10,960 nucleotides of DNA from Anditalea sp035461405 (GCA_035461405.1 DATHVH010000390.1:1-10960), one strand, 5' to 3'; positions 1 through 6,866 are shown, counted from the first letter of the stretch. Notes: a model not told the origin generated them from the sequence alone. A program made the numbers and translations.

Positions 1-567
1 ATGTAATCTAATAAAACTAAGCAGCAGCCCAAGTCCAAACTGGATCAAAACCAAAAATGGTATCCAATAGAAATTACCAAGGAAATCAAAATCCCTATAA
101 TTCCCCAAGTGTACAATGCCAAAAAAGAAAGCAGATATATACACTACCATATGGAGCGAGGGTGGATTTTTTCTAATTACTAGAACCAAAAGTATTAAAA
201 GATATACCATCAAACCTACAGCTATAATCCATAGTTGTGAAATCATAAAAACAGATACTATCAAACTCCAAATAATTGCCTTCTTTTGTAAAGTAAGATG
301 GTACCGGAATATGGTTTCTTCAAGCAATGGTGCTAAAATGATAACTAACACTAAAACCAAGGCTTTCTGATTTCTCAACATTTCCTGAATGATATTGTCA
401 AATTCCCCTACCCCCATAAATTCAAGAAGGAATGCATATGGTATAACCAGACCAAAAGTGATCATCAGAAGTAGAAAAAAATTGGAGACAGACAATGGTG
501 CTGCTACACGGATGATTTGGGGCCTCTTGACGAATGAGATTAAATCTTGGAAAATGTTATTGTCCAT
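1..567 (-). CDS. CPBP-family intramembrane metalloprotease (CAAX protease/Abi), N-terminal part, cut by window edge
   Basis: Reading the minus strand from ATG at 567 gives 189 uninterrupted codons up to base 1, so the C-terminus lies outside the window. The visible protein has several hydrophobic segments (about residues 28-50, 68-82, 97-133, 140-153, 165-186). It carries two of the three CPBP signature motifs: EExxxR at residues 83-88 (EETIFR, after LAPLL) and FxxxH at 149-153 (FGIVH). The family's third motif, a later H...N, should come just beyond the edge; the visible end, FGLGLLLSFIRLH, resembles the lead-in to it. Known family members are membrane-embedded glutamate/histidine proteases that process prenylated proteins, peptides or anti-sigma factors, or act as bacteriocin immunity proteins. 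The substrate here is unknown. A small membrane-peptide gene lies 89 bp upstream on the same strand. Family assignment is firm; function is inferred. Confidence 0.85.
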   Translation of the reverse strand, partial: MDNNIFQDLISFVKRPQIIRVAAPLSVSNFFLLLMITFGLVIPYAFLLEFMGVGEFDNIIQEMLRNQKALVLVLVIILAPLLEETIFRYHLTLQKKAIIWSLIVSVFMISQLWIIAVGLMVYLLILLVLVIRKNPPSLHMVVYISAFFFGIVHLGNYRDFDFLGNFYWIPFLVLIQFGLGLLLSFIRLH

Positions 568-574
568 GTACTAA

Positions 575-644
575 GGAGGGTATATTTAAAAGAATAAAGT
601 AATATTATGAAAAAATGTTGAAATTAAAACCCATTGTACCCTCC
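575..644. repeat. 8-bp perfect inverted repeat just upstream of the CPBP gene
   Basis: GGAGGGTA (575-582) and TACCCTCC (637-644) are exact reverse complements separated by 54 AT-rich bases. One arm lies 7 bases before the CPBP start codon, and the other lies between that gene and the stop of the small upstream gene. The GC-rich arms stand out in AT-rich surroundings. They could be a protein-binding site or a hairpin in the leader, but a chance match is possible. Confidence 0.35.
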
Positions 645-656
645 CATTCAATAGGA

Positions 657-827
657 TTAATGATTATGTTCAAACATCCTAGGCACCTTATTCTGATCTA
701 CATTTACAGCCTCTACATTTGGGTCATTGCCCATTTTCTCATCATTAATTAGAGAAATGGAAAACATAAATATTATCAAAATAGTAAAGAAGAATAACAA
801 ATTCCGGAGCAGGCTTAATCTATTCAT
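657..827 (-). CDS. small single-pass membrane peptide (56 aa), function unknown
   Basis: ATG at 827 opens a 56-codon frame ending at TAA (657-659). The product has an N-terminal basic stretch (R3, R8), one strongly hydrophobic helix at about residues 9-27 (LLFFFTILIIFMFSISL within it), and a polar, mostly acidic tail of about 30 residues ending MFEHNH. This is the layout of an uncleaved signal anchor with an extracytoplasmic tail, or of a signal peptide with no obvious cleavage site. There is no lipobox cysteine and no double-glycine leader. The frame stays open for 28 codons upstream of this ATG, back to a TAA at 912-914, but contains no other ATG. It is collinear with the CPBP protease gene and 89 bp upstream of it, so co-expression is plausible. 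I do not recognise the family; the call rests on membrane-protein character and context. Confidence 0.5.
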   Translation of the reverse strand: MNRLSLLRNLLFFFTILIIFMFSISLINDEKMGNDPNVEAVNVDQNKVPRMFEHNH

Positions 828-1359
828 CTCAAGTTGTTTAAGTATTTCGTCTATATTATGTTTAACGGATAATCCCTTCCAATGATAGTGATAATTCAGG
901 TATAAAAAAATTTATATATTGTGGCAAGAGATCAATTTATTTACAGAAATATTAAATTTATCATCCATATTTAGCATAAAGAATAATTTTTTGACCAATT
1001 GATATTCTTCTGGTAAGTTTGATTCTTATTATTTACAAATAAAATATTTTAAAAGAATCTTTTATTCAATTTATAAGTATTCCCTAAACTGATAGTGGTC
1101 ACAAATGATAATCTGAGGAATTACTATTTCGTTGTTACTAAAATGACAGAGTGTTTCCCAATAATAGACTTATTTTCTTATGTTTACTTTTAATAGGCAT
1201 AGAAAGACCATATTAATTCCAACTATAAAAAATAGGCAAACCTCCAAAAGTCTATAGGCTCATTTTAGAAAAATTAACTGTTAAACGTTATATAAAATTG
1301 GCGCTAAAAACTCCTGCTAATTTTGAAACTAGACTTTTTTTATGATAAACCCCATAATG
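828..1359. other. AT-rich intergenic stretch without a supportable gene
   Basis: About 530 bases, very AT-rich, with frequent stops in all frames. I found no ORF with protein-like composition, no RNA gene and no clear TAnnTTTG promoter. The only protein-like trace is on the minus strand, in the same frame as the small membrane peptide: short open pieces just before (about 915-978) and after (828-911) the TAA at 912-914. This could be the remnant of a longer ancestral ORF. Confidence 0.6.
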
Positions 1360-1401
1360 AAAAATCCTTTCCAAGTCTATCAAGACCTAGAAAGGATTTT
1401 T
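1360..1401 (-). terminator. intrinsic terminator of the PfkB-family kinase gene
   Basis: AAAAATCCTTTC (1360-1371) pairs perfectly with GAAAGGATTTTT (1390-1401), a 12-bp stem with an 18-base loop. On the minus strand the stem ends in a run of five T. It begins about 20 bases after the kinase stop codon. Confidence 0.85.
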
Positions 1402-1421
1402 AAATTAAAATTTAACTTTTC

Positions 1422-2417
1422 TCAAGGATTTAACCTCCCCAATATCTCCTTCGCCTCTGGCCAGGTAAGTCTTGGTCCAAACTGACTGACAATTTTTGAG
1501 CTTGCCATAGAGGCCAATTTACCACTGGATGCATAGCTGTGCCCATTCGTGATGCCATACATGAAAGCACCCGCAAACATATCTCCAGCACCGTTGCTGT
1601 CAACAGCCCGTGTTTTATATGGTTCTATATCAATAAATGTATCTCCATCCCAAATCATGGCACCGTTTTTCCCTTGCGTAATACAGAAATGTTTGGCGGC
1701 TTTCTTCAACTCTTCCCTGGCATCCATCAAATTATCTTTACCAGTATAGATCATCGCCTCTTCCTCATTGGCAAATAGCATGTCCACACTGTGGCCAATA
1801 ACGTCATCGAAGTTGGCTTTGAAATACTTGACCATAGCAGGGTCGGAAAATGTCATAGCCACTTTAACACCGTTATCCTCGGCTACTTTTTTAGCCTGAA
1901 GCATTGCTGCCTTGCCATTATCGGAAGTGACGAGATAACCTTCTATGTATAGATATTTGGAATCCTTGATCGCACTCTCATTTACATCTGCTACCGAATA
2001 GGTCTGCGTGATGCCCAAAAATGTATTCATCGTTCTTTCTGCATCTTCAGTCACCATTACTAAACATTTTCCGGTAATGCCTGATTGCAGTTTGTCAGGA
2101 TTGAGATTATTGTCCACTCCTGAATCCTTCATGTCATTCATAAAGAAGTGGCCAAGTTCATCATCGGCCACTTTACAGCTGTAATATGATTTACCGCCAA
2201 ACTGGCTTACCGCTATTACCGTATTGGCTGCTGATCCACCGCATTGCTTTTTTGCTTCTGCTGTATTGATTACACCCATCAGAGCATTTTGGCGGTCTTC
2301 ATCTACAAGCGTCATTACGCCTTTCTCCACGCCGTTGTCCAAAAAGAACTGATCAGAAACCATAAATTCAATATCTACCAAGGCATTACCTATGCCTGTT
2401 ACGTCGTATTTTTTCAT
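1422..2417 (-). CDS. PfkB-family carbohydrate/nucleoside kinase, adenosine-kinase-like
   Basis: A 331-residue ribokinase-fold enzyme, the usual length for the family. It shows the N-terminal substrate-binding signature around residues 59-90 (CGGSAANT, then FGGKSYYSCKVADDELG) and the C-terminal ATP/catalytic signature DSNGAGDMFAGAF at 273-285, where D279 would be the catalytic base and GAGD forms the anion hole. The opening MKKYDVTGIGNALVDIE is typical of the adenosine-kinase-like branch common in Bacteroidota. These enzymes are cytosolic and transfer the ATP gamma-phosphate to the hydroxymethyl group of a sugar or nucleoside. Adenosine to AMP (purine salvage) is the best guess, but other sugars are possible because PfkB substrate specificity is hard to read from sequence. 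It stands alone with its own terminator; no clear promoter box is visible in the 276 bp upstream. Confidence 0.88.
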   Translation of the reverse strand: MKKYDVTGIGNALVDIEFMVSDQFFLDNGVEKGVMTLVDEDRQNALMGVINTAEAKKQCGGSAANTVIAVSQFGGKSYYSCKVADDELGHFFMNDMKDSGVDNNLNPDKLQSGITGKCLVMVTEDAERTMNTFLGITQTYSVADVNESAIKDSKYLYIEGYLVTSDNGKAAMLQAKKVAEDNGVKVAMTFSDPAMVKYFKANFDDVIGHSVDMLFANEEEAMIYTGKDNLMDAREELKKAAKHFCITQGKNGAMIWDGDTFIDIEPYKTRAVDSNGAGDMFAGAFMYGITNGHSYASSGKLASMASSKIVSQFGPRLTWPEAKEILGRLNP

Positions 2418-2510
2418 ATTATAATTTTAGTATTTTAGGGATTAGTTGATTATTGGGATAAGTTAGACCAGTTAAATTAGTGGATTATTTAATTAGCCTA
2501 TAACCCCTAG

Positions 2511-2545
2511 TTAACTGAATGGGATTAATGGTTAATAGTTAATTG
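2511..2545. repeat. degenerate 7-bp-period repeat (TTAAnnG units)
   Basis: Plus-strand heptamers in register: TTAACTG, AATGGGA, TTAATGG, TTAATAG, TTAATTG. Four of the five units fit TTAAnnG. It resembles the other 7-bp-period blocks in this window, but lies about 150 bp past the GNAT stop rather than at it. Confidence 0.55.
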
Positions 2546-2652
2546 ATCATACACCATGGATAAGTTTATTAGTTAATTGGCATATAGTAGGTTAATGCCT
2601 ACCTCTAATTTATCTAAAAAACCTTTGTGAAACTCTTCCGTTGACGGGACAG

Positions 2653-2682
2653 TTAGCGCCATACACTGTGTTCTTCTGTGGC
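2653..2682 (-). repeat. dispersed CACAGAG-type repeat, copy 1
   Basis: The minus-strand 30-mer begins GCCACAGA and continues CACAGTGTATGGCGCTAA after a 4-base gap. It matches the plus-strand copy at 7109-7138 at 23 of 30 positions, and both copies are preceded by TTA. It starts 11 bases after the GNAT stop codon. Confidence 0.6.
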
Positions 2683-2693
2683 TAAATATTGTT

Positions 2694-3860
2694 TTATTCA
2701 AATATCGGATGTCTTTCGAAGGGCTTTTCCCTGTCGAAGAGATACCGGTAGGTGTGGTGGGTTTTGTAGATTCTAGCATGTATTTGCTCGCATACACGCA
2801 TCATCTTGGGATTGAAGTCGCCGATCCAGTTCATCTCTATGGTCTTATATGTAAAACTAGAAGTACTAGCAAGCGTTCTATTATATTCCAATACCATAGC
2901 ACTCTCGATTCCCTTTCCCTGGAATTCAGGCACTACCCCAAATACTAATCCAAGCATTTTATTTGGAGGGTTAAAGGTTTTATTCCAGATAAACTTGAGT
3001 TTACCTATCAGATCCATCTTACCGTTCACATATTGGAATAGCTGGTTGATCTCTGGAATATTTATAAAAAAGGAGATAGGTTCACCTTTATAAAAACCAA
3101 AATATATCAAACGAACATCTATGATGGGTTTCATTTTGGCAAACATGAGTGTGGTTTCTTTTATGGTGAGTGATTTGCCCATGTGCCGTGCCCAAGCTTT
3201 GTTATAAACCGTCATAAAAAACTCAGGAGCCTCTTTGAGGATTTCACTTTTTTTAATATGCCTAAAGGTAAAATCCTGGTCACCTGTAATTTTATTGGCC
3301 CGGTCTATCATTTTCTGATCAAAACCATTTCCCTTGACAGGCCTCATATAAGTATATTGCTTGAAGTATAGCTTAAACCCATAGGCTTCGAATAAATCTT
3401 TATAATAAGCAAAATTCCAGGTCATGTTATAGTTAGGAGGCGTAAATCCATCTACCAATAGGCCCCACCATTTATCTCTTTCTCCAAAATTGATAGGCCC
3501 ATCCATGGCTTCCATTCCTTCATTTTCCAGCCAGGCTTTTGCGGTATCGAACAGCAAAAAAGCAGCTTTCTGATCATTAATGCATTCAAAAAAGCCAAGG
3601 CCTCCGGTTGGCTGCTTTTCTTTCATTTTGGGATTGATAAAAGCAGCTACCCTGCCTATGGTTTTGCCAGCTTTATCCTGGAGCAGCCACCTTTTTGCCT
3701 TAGCACCCTGCCGGTACAGTTTATTACTTTCAGGATGAAAGAGTCCTTCGATATCTTTATCAAGTGGTCGAATCCAGTTGGGTTCGTCTTTATATAGACG
3801 AACAGCCATGTGGATAAATTCTTTCTGATGCTCTTCACTGGTCACTTCCAGTAATTTCAT
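2694..3860 (-). CDS. GNAT-like (YghO-like) conserved protein
   Basis: 388 residues from ATG at 3860 (MKLLEVTSEE). A frame-compatible TTG lies 9 codons upstream (3887) but falls inside a TATTTTTG promoter box, so the ATG is preferred. The C-terminal half has a GNAT motif A: a hydrophobic strand followed by VVPEFQGKGIESAMVLEY (residues 309-326), where the QGKGI segment matches the acetyl-CoA pyrophosphate-binding Q/RxxGxG/A loop. The N-terminal half contains GFFECINDQ (89-97), a helix, and MDGPINFGERDKWWGLLVDG (119-138), typical of the large two-lobed YghO-like family. By family it should be a cytosolic acyl-CoA-dependent transferase, but I know of no established substrate. It lies downstream of the metallophosphoesterase gene on the same strand with its own promoter box, so is probably expressed independently. 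Confidence 0.75.
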   Translation of the reverse strand: MKLLEVTSEEHQKEFIHMAVRLYKDEPNWIRPLDKDIEGLFHPESNKLYRQGAKAKRWLLQDKAGKTIGRVAAFINPKMKEKQPTGGLGFFECINDQKAAFLLFDTAKAWLENEGMEAMDGPINFGERDKWWGLLVDGFTPPNYNMTWNFAYYKDLFEAYGFKLYFKQYTYMRPVKGNGFDQKMIDRANKITGDQDFTFRHIKKSEILKEAPEFFMTVYNKAWARHMGKSLTIKETTLMFAKMKPIIDVRLIYFGFYKGEPISFFINIPEINQLFQYVNGKMDLIGKLKFIWNKTFNPPNKMLGLVFGVVPEFQGKGIESAMVLEYNRTLASTSSFTYKTIEMNWIGDFNPKMMRVCEQIHARIYKTHHTYRYLFDREKPFERHPIFE

Positions 3861-3884
3861 AAATGCTGCTTTTATATAGGAGAA

Positions 3885-3892
3885 CAAAAATA
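3885..3892 (-). promoter_or_regulatory. Bacteroidota -7 box for the GNAT-like gene
   Basis: TATTTTTG on the minus strand fits TAnnTTTG exactly and lies 24 bases before the ATG at 3860, predicting a short leader of about 20 bases. No convincing TTG -33 box is visible; that position is occupied by the GTCTTCG heptamer block. Confidence 0.5.
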
Positions 3893-3900
3893 AGGAAAAA

Positions 3901-3932
3901 GGACGGAAGACAGGAGACCGAAGACCGAAACC
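3901..3932 (-). repeat. degenerate 7-bp-period repeat (GTCTTCG units)
   Basis: Minus-strand heptamers in register: GGTTTCG, GTCTTCG, GTCTCCT, GTCTTCC, then GTCC. It directly follows the CAA-ending heptamer block and lies just upstream of the GNAT-like gene's promoter box. Confidence 0.65.
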
Positions 3933-3974
3933 TTATAAATTGAACATTGATTGTTGACAATTGATCATTGTTAA
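3933..3974 (-). repeat. degenerate 7-bp-period repeat overlapping the metallophosphoesterase stop codon
   Basis: Minus-strand heptamers in register: TTAACAA, TGATCAA, TTGTCAA, CAATCAA, TGTTCAA, TTTATAA. Six units share the pattern nnnnCAA or a near variant. The first unit contains the TAA stop codon (3971-3973) of the phosphoesterase gene, so the repeat starts within the coding end. Confidence 0.65.
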
Positions 3975-5233
3975 TCTTCTATTTCTGCTTTGACTTCCAT
4001 TCTCAGGTAAAGTGGATTATTGGGGTAGGCATCGATAACCCTCCCATATTCATCAACAGAAATAAGACTATACCCCCTCCCCTCAAGACTAAGTATGGTA
4101 AAGGCCCTAATACTCTGTGCTTTATTTAGATACCAGGTATTCCGAGCAGAATGCACTTCTCTTGGACGAGTGCCCCATGAACCGTCTCCGACATATACTA
4201 TCCCCCGCTCATTTACCTTTTCTTCTAATATGGGGTAAGTACGTTTATAGGCATGGTCATGATTTTCAAAAGCCAGTCGGACACCATGCTGCTCAAACAA
4301 AGGAATCCAATGCTCTCTGACTCTTCTCTCACCTGCTCCATTATAATCCCTTACTGAAGGAAAACCGGGGATATGGTAGATCGGGATCAGGTGCAGGACA
4401 TCAGATCGGCTTTCCAGATTTTCGGCCAGCCAATCCTTTTGTTCCCCTCCTATGGCATTCGTATGGTCCGTATCCAATAGGAAAAGGCTTAGGTACTTTC
4501 CAAAATCCAACACCCCATAACCTGGGTGTGACGGAAATGCAAAAAGGTTATAAAAGAATGGTGCTATTCTCTCCCTATGCTCATCTGTGGGTTCAAAATC
4601 AGAATGGCTAGTATAATATCCTTTCTGTACTTCATGGTTTCCTATTGCCACCAACATGGGTACTATCCTGCCATCATCAGCTATGAGAGAATTATTATAA
4701 GCCTCAAACCATTGATACCAACGATCTACCGATTCAGGGTTACCATTTGCATAGGCTAGGTCACCCCCTATTAAGACAAAGTCCGGATCAAAGCTCATGG
4801 CCTGTCTGCCAGTGCGCTCCATATTTTTCTTTTCGTGCATGGTATCCCCTCCGACTGCTATTCTGATGGACTTCTCTCCCAAATCACTGGGCATGGTACG
4901 GAAGTACATTTTTCTTTCTTGCCCTTCTATTCTTATATCATACCTGCTGTCCGGATCCAGACCTTTTAACTCTACCCTATGTATCCATCGCGGCGGGGAA
5001 GTGAATGGAAATTCATGAACATTGCTATTTTCTTCCTGCCACTCCTGCTCCCCTTCTTTACGAACCATCAGCGTCTGACCCGACTCTTCGAAGCTGTGCC
5101 AGTCAACCACCATTGTACTGGTAGGATCTTCCTTCCAGGTTAGAAACCACCCGATAAATTCGTCCTGCCCAAATGCCTGAAATTGATTGATAAATAATAA
5201 CAGAAAAAGTAAAGGATAATTAAGAATTTTCAT
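3971..5233 (-). CDS. exported metallophosphoesterase, purple-acid-phosphatase-like
   Basis: 420 residues. Residues 1-22 form a signal peptide (K2, hydrophobic core LLFLLLFINQF, likely cut after AFG or Q23), so the enzyme should reach the periplasm or beyond; there is no lipobox cysteine and no C-terminal sorting domain. Residues about 25-115 look like the fibronectin-III-type N-terminal domain of purple acid phosphatases, ending in FRTMP. The calcineurin-like domain follows with metal-ligand motifs in order: GGDT (D130), GGDLAY (D158, Y161), GNHE (N199, H200), IYHIPG (H287) and ENHDHAYKRT (H325, H327). The GDxxY and HxHxYxRT motifs are purple-acid-phosphatase-like; the last reads NHDH where GHxH is usual. 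Expected activity is metal-dependent phosphomonoester or phosphodiester hydrolysis, plausibly phosphate scavenging. Monocistronic by context: the rimO terminator lies upstream and repeats follow. Confidence 0.85.
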   Translation of the reverse strand: MKILNYPLLFLLLFINQFQAFGQDEFIGWFLTWKEDPTSTMVVDWHSFEESGQTLMVRKEGEQEWQEENSNVHEFPFTSPPRWIHRVELKGLDPDSRYDIRIEGQERKMYFRTMPSDLGEKSIRIAVGGDTMHEKKNMERTGRQAMSFDPDFVLIGGDLAYANGNPESVDRWYQWFEAYNNSLIADDGRIVPMLVAIGNHEVQKGYYTSHSDFEPTDEHRERIAPFFYNLFAFPSHPGYGVLDFGKYLSLFLLDTDHTNAIGGEQKDWLAENLESRSDVLHLIPIYHIPGFPSVRDYNGAGERRVREHWIPLFEQHGVRLAFENHDHAYKRTYPILEEKVNERGIVYVGDGSWGTRPREVHSARNTWYLNKAQSIRAFTILSLEGRGYSLISVDEYGRVIDAYPNNPLYLRMEVKAEIED

Positions 5234-5263
5234 TGAAATGGGTAAAAGATGAATTCGAAATTA

Positions 5264-5271
5264 CAAAAATT
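5264..5271 (-). promoter_or_regulatory. possible -7 promoter box for the metallophosphoesterase gene
   Basis: AATTTTTG on the minus strand matches TAnnTTTG at 7 of 8 positions, 30 bases before the start codon and downstream of the rimO terminator, where a new promoter is needed. No clear -33 TTG is seen. Confidence 0.35.
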
Positions 5272-5313
5272 GAAGTGAAGAAAAAATCATGGAGACTCCG
5301 AAATATAAAGCGA

Positions 5314-5354
5314 AAAAAATCCTGTCAAGTTTTAAAAACCTGACAGGATTTTTT
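5314..5354 (-). terminator. strong intrinsic terminator of rimO
   Basis: The 5314-5327 arm (core ATCCTGTCA) pairs perfectly with 5341-5354 (core TGACAGGAT), 14 bp including flanking A/T runs, with a 13-base loop. The stem begins 15 bases after the rimO stop. A-runs and T-runs on both sides make it potentially bidirectional, but only rimO reads into it. Confidence 0.9.
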
Positions 5355-5369
5355 CGAAGAGTGATGATT

Positions 5370-6683
5370 TTAACCTATCACTTCCCCATAAAGATCAAAT
5401 TCTGTCGCCCCTGTGATCTTCACTTCCACAAAATCACCTATACGGCAGTAATGTTTGGATGCATCTATCAGCACCTCATTGTCCACTTCCACAGAGTCAT
5501 ATTCTGTCCGGCCTACAAACTGCCCATTTTCTTTTTTATCAACCAGCACTTTGAAGGTTTTGCCGATCTTTTCTTGGTTGAGATCATACGAGATCTGCTC
5601 CTGCACTTCCATCAGGTAATTGGCTCTTTCCTGCTTTACTTCCTCAGGAGTACTGTCATCCATAGTATGGGCATGGGTGTTATCTTCATGGCTATAGGTG
5701 AATACACCAAGTCTTTCGAATTTCATCCTTTCTACAAAGTCCACCATCTCCTGATATTCTTTCTCCCCTTCGCCTGGATGTCCGGCAATCAGCGTAGTAC
5801 GGATAGCTATATCTGGAAGTACATCACGGATAGAATGGATAAGCTCCTCCTGCTTTTCACGGGTAGTTCCCCTACGCATAGCTTTTAGTACATCAGTACT
5901 TCCATGCTGTAAAGGTATATCTAAATAGTTGCAAATATTGGATCTCTCTTTCATCACTTCTATCACATCCATGGGAAAACCGGTAGGATAGGCGTAGTGC
6001 AAACGGATCCAGTCAATGCCATCCACATCAGATAGCGATCGCATCAGATCTGCCAGTCTCCGCTTCTTATAGATATCAAGTCCGTAATAAGTTGAGTCCT
6101 GCGCTATCAATAGCAGTTCTCTGGTTCCGTTTGCTGCTTTATGCTCCGCCTCTTTCACCAGGTCCTCAATAGTTCTTGATACGTGTCCACCCCTCATGAT
6201 AGGAATAGCACAGAAAGAACACGGACGGTCACAACCTTCCGATATCTTCATATAGGCATAGTGGGAAGAGTGGGTTAGCAATCTTTCACCAACAAGCTCA
6301 TGTTTATAATCAGCTTTAAATTTCTTGAGCAATGCCGGTAAATCCCTGGTGCCGAAGAAGGCATCCACCTGAGGTATTTCAAGTTCCAGGTCATCTTTAT
6401 ACCGCTGGGACAGACAGCCTGTGACATATACTTTATCCACTAAGCCTTGCTCTTTGGCATCAACGTACTGCAATATGGTATCTATGGATTCCTGCTTGGC
6501 ATTATCTATAAACCCGCAGGTATTGATGATGATGATGTTATTATCCTTAGCATTTGACTCGTGTACGGTGTCTATGCCATTTCCTCTAAGCTGTGTCATC
6601 AGCACTTCAGAGTCGACCAAATTTTTGGAACAGCCCATAGTGATGATGTTTACTTTATCTTTTTTTAATGTTCTTGCCTTCAA
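5370..6683 (-). CDS. rimO: ribosomal protein uS12 (S12) methylthiotransferase RimO
   Basis: 437 residues, normal for RimO. The N-terminal methylthiotransferase domain has the three cysteines that hold the auxiliary 4Fe-4S cluster: C18 (TMGCSKNLVDSE), C56 (NTCGFID) and C90 (TGCLSQRY). The radical-SAM domain carries CxxxCxxC at C151, C155 and C158 (GCDRPCSFCAIP), which binds the SAM-cleaving cluster. A TRAM domain fills about residues 372-437 (KIGKTFKVLVD to LYGEVIG). GCSKNLVDSE and IPIMRGGHVSR distinguish RimO from the tRNA enzymes MiaB and MtaB. The enzyme methylthiolates a conserved aspartate of uS12 in the cytosol, using SAM and sulfur. In Bacteroidota rimO usually follows ftsY closely; here 622 bp, a terminator and a separate promoter separate them, so it appears to be its own transcription unit. 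Confidence 0.95.
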   Translation of the reverse strand: MKARTLKKDKVNIITMGCSKNLVDSEVLMTQLRGNGIDTVHESNAKDNNIIIINTCGFIDNAKQESIDTILQYVDAKEQGLVDKVYVTGCLSQRYKDDLELEIPQVDAFFGTRDLPALLKKFKADYKHELVGERLLTHSSHYAYMKISEGCDRPCSFCAIPIMRGGHVSRTIEDLVKEAEHKAANGTRELLLIAQDSTYYGLDIYKKRRLADLMRSLSDVDGIDWIRLHYAYPTGFPMDVIEVMKERSNICNYLDIPLQHGSTDVLKAMRRGTTREKQEELIHSIRDVLPDIAIRTTLIAGHPGEGEKEYQEMVDFVERMKFERLGVFTYSHEDNTHAHTMDDSTPEEVKQERANYLMEVQEQISYDLNQEKIGKTFKVLVDKKENGQFVGRTEYDSVEVDNEVLIDASKHYCRIGDFVEVKITGATEFDLYGEVIG

Positions 6684-6701
6684 AACTTATAATATTTGCT
6701 G

Positions 6702-6709
6702 CAAAAGTA
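6702..6709 (-). promoter_or_regulatory. Bacteroidota -7 box for rimO
   Basis: TACTTTTG on the minus strand fits TAnnTTTG exactly, 18 bases before the rimO ATG, predicting a short leader. The -33 region is AT-rich without a clear TTG. Confidence 0.6.
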
Positions 6710-6866
6710 CGAAAAATAGATGAATTAAAGCTTGAGTATTAGCAGAGTATTAAAAATCCTATCATTTGGGCTAAAGCAGGCATACATTTAACTATTCTTG
6801 ACATTACTATAATATTAAGTCGTTAAAATTAAGTAACAGATTAATTAAATATTCCTTAATAATAAG

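Larger units (their letters stand above)
2418..2693. other. intergenic region with decayed short repeats
   Basis: This 276-bp gap lies between the GNAT-like gene and the kinase gene. I see no gene in it. It holds a TTAA-containing 7-bp-period block (2511-2545) and, directly after the GNAT stop codon, one copy of the CCACAGA/CACAG repeat (2653-2682). The segment before the kinase start has no TAnnTTTG box. Confidence 0.6.

Noticed and set aside
116..574. Plus-strand open frames of 84 and 61 codons near the left edge
   Set aside because: They are antisense to the CPBP protease, whose minus-strand frame is unbroken and carries clear family motifs.
573..580. AAGGAGGG on the plus strand, resembling a Shine-Dalgarno site
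   Set aside because: No plausible plus-strand gene follows, and this phylum does not rely on Shine-Dalgarno sequences. It is one arm of the inverted repeat.
2573..2797. Minus-strand 74-codon frame overlapping the GNAT gene end
   Set aside because: It overlaps the GNAT 3' end in another frame and then runs through the CACAGAG-type repeat; no family resemblance.
3861..3887. TTG start nine codons upstream for the GNAT-like protein
   Set aside because: The TTG is part of an exact TATTTTTG promoter box, and the ATG at 3860 gives a family-like N-terminus.
3901..3974. CRISPR-like array
   Set aside because: The repeat unit is 7 bp, degenerate and without spacers; no cas genes are present.
5289..5888. 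Plus-strand 199-codon open frame
   Set aside because: It is antisense to rimO, starts across the rimO terminator, and its translation is cysteine/phenylalanine-rich with no domain; the long frame follows from rimO codon composition.
6795..6815. TTGACA followed by TATAAT, like a classical sigma-70 promoter
   Set aside because: The two boxes are only a few bases apart instead of about 17, and this phylum uses a different consensus.
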